Position numbers and translations under genes: made by a program. This document shows, piece by piece, positions 22,201-34,200 of a stretch of 64,000 nucleotides of DNA. The notes under the pieces were generated by a model that was given only the letters and a program-made list of their open reading frames with translations, ran no database searches and was not told where the DNA came from. Numbering within the stretch: position 1 is the stretch's first letter; every line of letters starts with the position of its first letter. Origin of the DNA: Leuctra nigra (Eukaryota > Arthropoda > Insecta > Plecoptera > Leuctridae); contig OW203766.1 in assembly GCA_934045905.1 (NCBI GenBank), positions 17,602,309 to 17,666,308 on the forward strand, given 5' to 3'.

Positions 22201-25200
22201 AAGCGAGCACGGATGACATTCACTTCTAACTCCTAGTGTATAAGCGAGCACGGATGACATGCACTACTTACTCCTAGTGGAAAAGCGAGGTCGGCCGGTG
22301 GAAGTGAGCGTCTTGCTCTTGCTCCAGATGGTGACGACGATGACGGCGTAGCACGCGGAGATGATGAGCGTAGGGATGACGAACAGGACGATGGCGACGA
22401 CTGTCATGTGCACACGCCACTGCCACGGCTCGTCGAAGTCGATCCAACACTGCAGCTTGCCTGGGACAGGGAATACAGCATTCAGTGGCGTGCGGTGGGG
22501 GTCATTTTCCATAGGCACTGCCTAGGCCCATTTTTTTTTGTAACTGATGAAAAGTAATGGACAGGAGTTTGAATTGTACCGATAATGGTACAGACACAAT
22601 ATCGTATCAAGAAGTATAAAACATGAGTGTATCTGACCTTGAATGTTCTTCTCCTCGTAGAAGATGAAGATTGGAATTGAGAAGATGACGCTGAGGAGCC
22701 AGGCGACAGCCACTAGCGCCCTGGCGCGGCGCCCTGGCAACAATCACAAGACAAGGTCATCTTGACACTAGCGCCCTGGCAACAATCACAAGACAAGGTC
22801 ATCTTGATACTAGCGCCCTGGCAACAATCACAAGACAAGGTCATCTTGATACTAGCGCCCTGGCAGTGTCACAAGACAAGGTCATCTTGATACTAGCGCC
22901 CTGGCAACAATCACAAGACAAGGTCATCTTCATACTAGCGCCCTGGCAACAATCACAATACAAGGTCATCTTGATACAAGCGCCCTGGCAACAATCACAA
23001 GACAAGGTCATCTTGATACTAGCGCCCTGGCAACAATCACAAGACAAGGTCATCTTGATACTAGCGCCCTGGCAACAATCACAACACAAGGTCATCTATG
23101 ATACTAGCGCCCTGGCAACAATCACAAGACAAGGTCATCTTGATACTAGCGCCCTGGCAACAATCACAATACAAGGTCATCTTGATACTAGCGCCCTGGC
23201 AACAATCACAACACAAGGTCATCTATGATACTAGCGCCCTGGCAACAATCACAATATAAGGTCATCTTGATACTAGCGCCCTGGCAACAATCACAACACA
23301 AGGTCATCTTGACGTCTATCACCATTCACCACGTGGCTCCATGTAGTCACATGTTTAACCTACGATCACCACACTTTATAGGGATTGGAAACGGTCTGCG
23401 CATTGTGACGTAGTTCCCATAAGACCCATGCTAAAATGAAGGCGGCCCAGGGTCTGGTTCGTCGATTTTTGCTCCGACTTACTTCCTGCTCCTGCTTACT
23501 TCCGGTGCACCGGCGCAAAGGACGCTTTTGGAGCTTTGCGCAGAAGCGAAATAGTTCCTGCAGTTTGCCGCCAGATTCAAAAACATTCCAATAGTCTTTT
23601 GCACCTTACTTGAAAGTTGAAACACGAAATTAAGGAAACGTTTCCATGATATTTGATTAATAAATCAAGTAATTTATTAAATTATTACCTTTATTTTCTC
23701 AAGCTTCGACATATCGTGTCGTTCATTGCTATAGGTATTTAGTTTTTGACAGATGAAAGTTTGACGTTTGAAATTGCTGCCATTAGAGTCGGTGAGCAGG
23801 ACCCATGGCCAGCTGGTCAGACCGTTTCCAATCCCTGTTAATTGTGGTGGTCGTAGGTTTAACCATGTAGTGGAATGTGAATACTGGAGTGGTTGAACAG
23901 TTTAACCTACCCGATCTGCAGGAATTGATTGACCATGCTGAGCTTATCATTTGATTTGGCTATTTTTCTTATAAAGATGGCAGGTCTGCTAGGCGCATAC
24001 GCATTTTCACGGTTCACATTTTCTTTTAGTTTTATCTTCACTCACATTAATTTATTTTAAATGAAGAGGCGTTTGCTTAGAGTTCAATCTAACTCAACTA
24101 AATAATGTCACATGCTTGAGTGCTTGGCGACATTTTGTGAGGTTAGACTTCAATTAAGATTTTACAAAAAGTTAACGTTTTAAGGAAGAGGTTCGAGAAA
24201 CTCGTAAATTAAATTTTGTGGTAATATTTCGATCACAAGAGTCTGAATTGAGCACAAATCTTTTTCAAATTGTTTTAAATATGAATACCAATTCAAAACC
24301 TTGCTTTCGAGACCAGCGAAGAAATAGACGCACCAGACGTAAATTCGCTACTCAGAAAATGTTTTAAAGAAAATACGATAAGTCAAGCCTTAATCAGTAA
24401 TGTTTGTAAATTTATTTATAAACAGTAGTTACCAAGGTACGTTAGGTTGTAAATATGCTTCGCAAATACTTGCAGTGAAACGAGATGGGCTCCGCAGCTC
24501 CGCACTTAGAGCACTTATCACTTTAATACATGAGAAGATACACGACGCTAATTCGCATTAAAGCTCGAAATATCACATCGGTTCAATACACTAGAAAGTT
24601 TCAAAGTTCACAAACAAGTTCAAAATGAATTCCATCTTTCGCAACGGGGCAAACGCGTAAGTAAAAGTTTACACAGTTGTCAAGTCTCATATCACGGTTC
24701 CGCCTTGTGACAAACTGCAATCTGACAACACCGCTTTCAGTCATCTACCACCAGAGATTTTGCGATTATTTTTCAATTCATTCTTGAATTTCTCACTGCG
24801 AAAGGCTGTTGAAGCCATGTTAGGGAATTAACATGAAAAATCTACATATTTATAGCGCTAAATGTGTGAGAGGACCTCCCCTTACTCCTCGTCCGTGCAT
24901 GCTTTACATGGCCGCAAGCTTTGGAATACGCAAATCCTTAGGATTTTACATTTTGTACTAGATCCGCTTTCAGCAGGGGCTATACGCTATGTCAATTCTA
25001 ATTGTGGCATTTCAATTACCATTGTTAAATCGTGTGGATCGAGCTTCAAACCAGAACTTCGCCATTGAACTTGATAGAACTTTTTATTTTGTTTTGGTCA
25101 ATTCTTAAGCCCGCATTCTATTGGATTAGAATTACCAAGTCAACAAGGAATAAACTTTTGTTTCAAACAGTCAGCTGGAGAAATCTCTGTACCAAAATCC

Positions 25201-28200
25201 ATGAGTAACAAAACCTAAAGACAACCGATTGTATTACTTGTACGCAGCCTAAACACGTTTTTTGAAACCCAGTAGAATACGGAGTAATTTGCGGAAAGCG
25301 GATTTGCGGAAAAATAGAATATAAAAACGCAATTAAATTGAGTGAACATTGAACAATCGTTTTAAATTTAACTTCAATCTCTTACAAATTCTATACAAGT
25401 TGATGGAAAAGGTTGAAAGGTACGATTTTCTCTGCTGTTTAATTGTTAAATAAACACTCCCCTTTGTCGTGGAATTCGTTTTGTTAAACAGTAATTGAAT
25501 GCTGTGCCGGAAGAACCATGAAACCAACACTTTTTTCGAAATAGATGTTTTTGTGGAATTAGCATGTGCACTGCCTATCTATCCATGTCTATCCACTGCA
25601 GTGTTGTGACTAGATAATTTTATTTTTATCTAGATAAAGATAATAGATAACTGCCAAAAATTTATCTAGATAAGCTAATAGATAATTGTTTAAAAAATTA
25701 TCTAGATTATAGATAAAGATAAAAAAAAATTATCTAGATAAATATTAAAAGATAAAAGATAATTTTCTAAAATCTCGTCTAATTTCATTTTACATAGGTA
25801 TTATAATAAGGTATCTATAAACATTTACTTTATAGGCATATCTAACCAGATTATTGATGTTCCTACTGCCTGTGATTAAAATTTACTAAAAGGGAAGGGA
25901 CTATTTTTATTATACGGGATTATAATTTTAATTTTCTAATGCGTAAATTTGGAAACGTCGCATATGCCTCATTATCTATCACAGATTTCATTATAACATT
26001 ATTTTCTAACAAATGTTTTGAAAAGTATTGGCGGATAGGATACAGTATTTTTGGTAGGAACGATGAGGTACCTAAGTAAGTAAATAGAATGTAAGACATA
26101 ATATTAAGTTAAGCTTCTTTCCTTAATATACCGGGTTGCGCAAAAAAAAACACCCTGATTGAGAAGTCAAAACTATTATAAATAGGATTCTGAAATTTGT
26201 ACACATATTAGAAAACATATCAAAATGTAATATGTGCAAGTTTCAAAAACATTTCTATAGTAGGAAAAAAGTTACAGCTGTTCAAATTTTGGTTGTCAAA
26301 AAATTAATTATACGGAGCTCAAATAGCTCGCGTCCAGAAAACTTCCAATGGCCGGGACGCTGTTTCTTCAAAACTACGTACGATATCTAGCTGAAAATTT
26401 TAAAATATATCGAAATTATAAGATCAATTGTGTACAAATGTCAATCAATTTAAATGAATTGATTGAAAGTTATGTGATCTTGAAGTTGAGCGTAAAATCA
26501 GAATAATGTAGATTATTTCTAAATTTTACACACGTTATAAAAGTGATTTTTCCCCCACTATTCTGTTTTCATGCTCAACTTCAAGATACAATAACTTTCG
26601 TTACATAAATTGATATTGATTGAAATTTTTACACAATCGATCTTAATCTATTTTGAATTTAATTTGAAATTTTCAGCTTGATATCTTACGTAGTTTTGAG
26701 AAACAGCATCCCGGCCATTGGAAGTTTTCTGGACGCGCGCTATTAGAGCTCCGTATAATCAATATTTTGGCAACCAAATTTGAACAGCTGTAATTTTTTT
26801 CCTACAATAGTAATGTTTTTGAAACTTTCACATATTACATTTTGGTATGTTTTCTTATAGGTATGTGTACAAATGTCAATATCCTATCTAAAATAGTTTC
26901 GATATAAAACCGTCTCAATCAGGGTGATTATTTTTTGCGCCACCCGGTATTATGAATTCTAATCTAGTGGAGCGGTCGCTCCACCCAGCCAAGTCGTACT
27001 GTACACTCACAGTTACTCAACATACCGTAAAAGACTATATAAACTGAGGAGCAGACCAACCACTTTTACTGTAAGCAACAACATAGCAGTTTCGGCCTAC
27101 TGGATCTCAAAATTGAAAAATATCACATTGTTGCGAAATATCTTAATTTCGAGCATGAAAACAGAATTCAGATGTCAGGAAACAAACACCGCTGTCACCA
27201 CCGCAGCCTAAACGGCTGAGCCGATCGATCTGAAATTTTTACCACATAAGCACTTTTGGCGTCTGAGGTGCCTTTTTATAAAACCAACCGGAAGCCGCCA
27301 TTTTGAAACCGGAAGTGACGTCATATCTCAAAAACGGCTAGACCGATCGGATTGAAACAGCGCCAAATGATTCAAACGGTCATATATATGGAATATCAAT
27401 AGTTGAAGTAGAAATCTACTATAACTGAAACCGGAAATGACGTCATAATAATGAAGAATCAGACTTTCATAATCTTTTACTAGAATAACTACATATTTAG
27501 AAGGCTTATAATGATGCATATCATTTATATAAATAAATTCTAGGTGGCAGTTATTTCAGCCGCCATTTTGAAAACCGGAAAAGATGCCATATCTCAAAAA
27601 CGGCTGAACCGATTCGATCGAAGCTTTCGCTATACTTCATGTACTATCATTAATAGCATTATTTAGTACCAAACGCAACTTTTCTTAGTTACCAAATCGG
27701 ATTGCTTATTATTTTTAAAGAAATTAGTCATTGTTGCCCCGATAAGTGTTACACGTTGTGAGAATAATCTAAAAAAGGAGTGATATCCCCATAAAAAACA
27801 CTCCGTGTAAAAATACCAGCCAAGTCTCTTCAACTATAAAAAAATAGAAGAAATCTAAAAATTCAGCACTGAAAAGTAGTGATATCAAAAAATGGGCCAA
27901 GTCAAAACTTAATTTTAAAAACCAAAATATACTTGGCCATCGTTTTTTAAGGCATTATAGGTATATTATATATATTTAGGCACAATGATTTTTGGCACTT
28001 CTATAATATACACGATGCGCCAAGTATATTTTGGTTTTTAAAATTAAGTTTTTACTTGGCCCATTTTTTGATATCACTACTTTTCAGTGCTGAATTTTTA
28101 GATTTCTTCTATTTTTTTATAGTTGAAGAGACTTAGCTGGTATTTTTACACGGAGTGTTTTTTATGGGGATTTACATTACATGGTATTTTAAAATTAAAA

Positions 28201-31200
28201 TAGATAAATATTTTTTATCTAGATAAAGATAAAGATAACATGAAAATTATTTATCTAGATAAAGATAAAGATAAAAAATAATTATCTAGATAATTATCTA
28301 GATAATTTTATCTAGATAAGTCACAACACTGATCCACTGCCACCGTAAAATGTTGATTTTTTAAATGTTGGCATTCTATAAATTGAACATGAATGTTGGC
28401 TGCCATGGAAGAACCATGAATGCGATTCTAGATAGCCGACGGTGCGGACTGCAATTGTGTCATTAAGACTGTTAATTCATTTAAATAAAAGGAATAAAAC
28501 AAAACTGGTGGATAGATAATCAACGAAAGTATTTGAGGAACTTGGAGGAAAAGTTACAAACCGAAAGGATACTGTAATATTACCCTTTCCAAATAAATAA
28601 GTTTTTGTAATACATTTTATGTTCATGTACCCATGTATTGAATGAAACCTATATAATATCATCCATATATCTTCTAAACTAAGTATTTGTGATAATATGG
28701 CCTTGAAATAGTTTTAGGCTATTTACTCAGAATAATGAAATTGTTGGTTTCATGGTTCTTCCGGCCCAGCATTCAATTATTAACGCCAGACCTGGTTTGA
28801 ATTAAGGTCAAACGACACGGGGACATTTGAAGATACATTCAAGGGAATCGTATAGTAATAATAACGCCTAAGGATATTTCAAAGAACATGAGTCTGAAAG
28901 ATACTCACAACTTCCTGAGAAGTTCATTGGATGTGTAATGGCGTCGTAACGGTCTATAGACAGCGCCACCAGCACGTAAGTGGACGAATACGTAACCACT
29001 GTCTGCAACAAAACAATACATTATTCGTAGAATAGAATTCATTTACATCTTCAAACTCCCTGGTACTGATATTAAAGTGGAAAGAGAAAAATGGAGGAGC
29101 AGGGAAAATGCTTATACAATAGCAATTTCAGAGACGGAAGTGGAAATTCTAGAGAAAAAAATATCTTGAGTGTGATATAGTTGTTATGTATCTACATAGA
29201 TGTAAGTACATGGACTACAAAAAATTTGCACACATAATTCAGAACGTAGTTTACCATGGAAATGATATTTACGAATGCGTGTAAAGAGCTAGAATCTATA
29301 AAGATAGAATAGTAGAATACCTGCATGAATCTGACGAACTTGCAAGCAAGGTTGCCAGCGTGCCAATCTACTGTCGTGTGCCAGATGATATCAGTCAGCA
29401 CGTTGATCAAGCCCACCGTCAGGTCTGCAACATCGCATCAACCAATCACATTACTTAATGGCAACATCGCATCAACCAACCACATGACTAAATGGCAACA
29501 TCGCATCAACCAATCACATGACAAGCTGGCAACATCGCATCAACCAATCACATTACTAAATGGCAACATCGCATCAACCAACCACATGACTAAATGGCAA
29601 CATCGCATCAACCAATCACATGACAAGCTGGCAACATCGCATCAACCAATCACATTACTAAATGGCAACATCGCATCAACCAATCACATGACTACATGGC
29701 AACATCGCATCAACCAATCACATATAGATGGAAACAATAGCATTCCTTTAGCATGTACGATGTAAATTGATATCAAAGTTTTAGGGCCAGTCTTTCAATA
29801 CTCTGCTAACTTTAAAACTGTTGATTAGGACTGCATTGTCATGGCAACAACCAATGGCATTCCTAGAATGACCACTAACTAACTGTTTAGAGCTAATTGG
29901 GACTTTAGCAGAATATTGAAAGACCGGGCCTTAGTTTTTTTTTTTTTTTTTTTAATTTTTATTTATTTAGAAAAGTACAAATTACATATTATTGTAGCCC
30001 CGCTAAACCAATAGGATGGCTTGTCTGCGGGGCTACACACTAATAATAAACACAATAAAAACACTTAATACACTAAAAAAACTAAAAATACATTTATAAT
30101 ACACTCAAGGGAAGAATGCACATATACAGTGACAAATATTCAAAAACTATATATACTAATTTCAGCAATCAAGGGAAATTATGCATTTGGAAGATTTGAA
30201 ATCACCCATTAACATCACCCATCACCCATCACCCATCACCCACTACATCTTACTTATAGTTACCCAGTTCTGTCTATCTGTGTGTGTGTGTGTGTCAGGA
30301 ACGGTTGCGCGCTTCGATTTGACATTGGTATTTATTGAAAACTATAACTAAGATGGTGGCGTTACATTGCCAAACATGTCTAAAATTACGTCTTCTGCTT
30401 TTGAATAAAGAAATAACCAAAACTTACCTAAGACGCACACTTTATGCTTTTGTATTTGTAACAAATCTACTCTAATGTATAATTACTGTCAAATCAATTA
30501 CTTTACATAGAAAACGTCATGCCGACAACTTCGTTCAAACTGACATATTCAAATTTTCTTCTCTCTGAGTTATACATGGGCCGTGAACCTGAATAGTGAA
30601 TACCAACAAACCAAAGCCGATTGAATTGAACATTTGTAATATATTTTATTTTGTTAAATATGTACTTTTCCATCGTTTCTTATTAGTGGTGTCATGTTAC
30701 TGAAGGAATGTGCCTATTGATACTGTTTTTAGCATCAATGTTTAGTTTTTACAATATACCTATCATGTGAAGCCGAATATAGCACCGTGAAGAATGTGCT
30801 CTCATTGGTTGACAGCTGTCACGTGACCGTACATACCTCTCTGCTATTCGGTCATAATAAAAAAAGCAGATGGGGTAAACTTGATAGTTTGTCCGTGTTT
30901 TAGAAGTAGAAGGTCGGAAGTTCATTTCAATTATTCTTGAGTTGAGCTAATAAACCAGGTTTTCCGACTTCATCAAACCATAATTTTGTAAAGGGGACAT
31001 GAGTCATTAGAATATAATATAACATAATAGAATAGAATATAATCATATTAACAGTTTAGGAATAAACTGTACTTTAGTAATAAGATATTAAGAAAATACA
31101 CATGTGGATTTTCCAGTGGCTGAAATAGTCAGCTGTTGTAGCATCAAGTTTCAGTTCAGTGAAATGATCAGATTCTAATCTATTAAAATGAACATTTATA

Positions 31201-34200
31201 ATGAAGAATTTCAGCTACAGTTCTAATGGGTGATCGGTAATTATTTGATTGAATGCGTTGGGGTAATGTAAGAGAATATTTCAATACAGCTGTACTTATT
31301 GACATCAGTCAAATAGTAATTGGAGGAGCTTGATTATATCATTCCAAAAGGGTGCAACGGAAAATTGAGAAAATGTATTTCCACCCTTCTACCTCGGAGA
31401 GACAGATATAATGATACCCAACCCCCACACACTAAGTTATCCTTCTTTCTGGGATAGCAAACCTCTATGTATCATGAATCGACACAATGCAAAAAGGCTG
31501 GCGTTTTTTTCTTAATTTGTTTTACTTTGTAAACTCATTTGAAATGGCTTTTCCATAATAGTTATGGTTAAATTACTTTCCTTCGTAACTCATTTTCGTA
31601 TTCTGTTGGGCATTTTAGTCATGCTAACGACGTTATGTGTGTAGTGTATTATAACTATAAAGTTATCAACAACGCACACTCTGCTGCCAAATATCTCAAC
31701 TCATGCTAATTTACGCATACCCCACTGGTGCGCATTGGTCATGTTTTACATGACGGGTCCCTCTAGTTATATTAATAATTGTATAGATTTACTAAATAAT
31801 AAGTATGTGGTTTAGGTCCAGTTTTTCAATACTCTGCTAAAACAAGTAATTAACTTAACAGAGTCATTCTAGGAATTTCATTGGTTGTTGCCATGACTCT
31901 ACAGTCCTAATCAACCGTTTAAAAGTGAGTAGAGTATTGAAAGACTAGTGTCTCAATACTCTACTAAATTTTAAACCATTTGATTAGGACTATGTTGCCA
32001 CGGCAACAACCAATGACATTATTTGAATTACCATTACTTAACTACTGGTTTTAGCAGAGTATTGTGGCCCTTAGGGCCGGTTTTTCAATGGCCTGCTAAA
32101 CCAGTAGTTAAGTTTTACACGGCCATTCCAGGATTGCCATTTGGTTGTTGCCATGACAATATATTCTAAATCGACTTTTTAAAAGTTAGCAAGGTATTTT
32201 AAAATCTATACCTATTTATATAATATGAATAAAAAAGCCGCGCATGATTTTACCTCGCCTCAAAACTCAAAAGTGCTGTAGCTGTTAAATTAGATGAGAG
32301 ATGGAAATATCTCTGGTTGAAATCTCTCTTCAGATTAATTCACATCTAATTAATTATATCTTCTTTGGTCAGATGTTATGCGTAAGAGGATTTTGTGCCC
32401 GCTTAGTTTCGCACCCGTCATATTATAATCAGTATAGTTAATTAATTAACTCGAGTCAAGTTAACGAAGCTTGAGAATGCGAGGGAAGTAATTAAAAACT
32501 AACTTAGCTTGCATAATTAAGCGAATCGGTGTTTTTCTTTTCCCAAAGTAGACTTGAGCTTCATAACGTATTAAGAAAAGCTTCAAAGAAGCGTAAATGA
32601 CGTGTTTTTTTACGCTTTGGTTTATGAAGTTAGAGTATTTAGTTTTTGTAAGAGATCTATTTCTTTACCTACATCAAAAATTTTATAACTCTTAAGAAGT
32701 AATTCTGAATTAGATCTGAGAATTTTAAATCATGTTTTATGATATGAAAAAGATTTTATGAGATACTCTGCTTTATGGAAAATTCCAGAGGTGCTTTGAT
32801 GCACGTAAATGCCCGACTAACTAGACTCGAACCTCGAGTTTCAGGTGACGCCACTTCATCGTTTCATCTCATCTGGTCCTTCCACATCCTGAAGAGCCTT
32901 GCTCGAGTACCAGGGCAATGTTTCACATTCCTGTATTCGAATAATTTCAATTGAGTTTCTATTACACTAGGAAAACGCTCTGCATAACGCGTTGATGAGC
33001 GAGCACCGAAACGCGCAACATCTCCAACCGGAATATCGTAACGCACAGAATATGCATCCATAGTGCATTGAAATATGATCCACTCGATCAAAATAAAATT
33101 ACCAGACTTAATTGCAACTGAGAATAGCCATCTATGCACTCTGATCCATAAAGAAAATCTAAGTTGCACTGGAAATTAAATGTCGATAAGATTTCTTTTA
33201 ACATTCTATTTAAATGTCAATAAGTTTATACATTCTCTACCGATTAGTCTGAAAACTTTATAATAATAGAAAATTGTAGTCTTAATGTCCATGCAAAATT
33301 TTAACTTAATCTGAACATTTTGATTTTCGATCAATCAGGAGATATTTTCATTTTTGAACCAATCAGCGGGCAGCTCTAACACGATAAAGTTAGAATGATA
33401 TTAGTATGTGTGCAAAATTTCAACTTGATCGGCAAAAATTGTGACCTGTGGTGGCATAGGGCCAAACACAAAAAACAGAGAAGTTTCCACAAGTGCAGAA
33501 TGGAGTCGCTCGCTACGTCGCTCAACAAGAAACACTCGGCCACTCAAAATTCAAAGGTTCTTCCACAGTACAAAAATATCCTTGAACAAATTACCAATTC
33601 AACAAGTGTTCTACATCCACACATGTTGTATGTGATACAAGTGGTAGATTGCCACACGTAATATAAAATAAATTCTGCAGCTAAATTGGTACAGCGACAG
33701 AAATACAAGCACACTCTTTGCATACTTTCAATTCTAAATCCAGGAAACGTATTTCTGTGACGGAAATTAGCTTTTTTCAAAGCGACAATCTCGTATTCCG
33801 TTTTTATCTGTGTTTCTGTCTAGCCATGAACGAAGCGGAGGAGAGACAAGTAATTAAACCTGTCTTCTTTGTTTCTTTTCATTGTTTAGAATAATCCACC
33901 TCATTATGCAATGTTTAATGGTACAAGAAGCTCTGTATAAGATGCTGGATAATACTTTTTTTTTAGTTTAAAAATGCCTTCAAACTTATATGCACTTTTA
34001 ATGAGGATGACATTAATTTTCTACTAAATCCACAAAATTGTAAGAACTAATTATACACTAAATTTTAATAAGAAAGATAAATTAGTTACAATATTCAGGA
34101 AGGTTCAAACCTGAATAAAATATGACTTTGTATAGATTTATCGCTCTTTATGTGCATTACGCTCTAGGAATAATCACAAATCTGTTGCTTTCTCTGGCAT

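Larger units (their letters stand above)
25599..28331. mobile_element. hAT-like element with perfect 8-bp target duplication, carrying three nested elements
   Basis: The ends are CAGTGTTGTGACTAGATAAT and its inverted match ending GTCACAACACTG, flanked by ATCCACTG on both sides (25591-25598 and 28332-28339). Subterminal regions are made of TATCTAGATAA words. Inside are a foldback element (26129-26950), an element B copy (26963-27786) and a palindromic MITE (27787-28169). No transposase is visible. The remaining hAT body is only about 0.7 kb, so it was a short non-autonomous element that acted as a landing site. Confidence 0.9.

Noticed and set aside
22741..23318. CRISPR-like regular repeats
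   Set aside because: Units are contiguous 42-bp copies without unique spacers, and the sequence is clearly an animal gene region.
22866..23413. Gln/Leu-rich and Cys-rich open frames across the 42-bp array
   Set aside because: 42 is a multiple of three, so any frame without a stop in the unit stays open; they are repeat artefacts.
29325..29765. Plus-strand 146-codon frame
   Set aside because: It runs antisense over CCAPR exon 2 and then across the 34-bp array, whose 102-bp higher-order unit keeps frames open.
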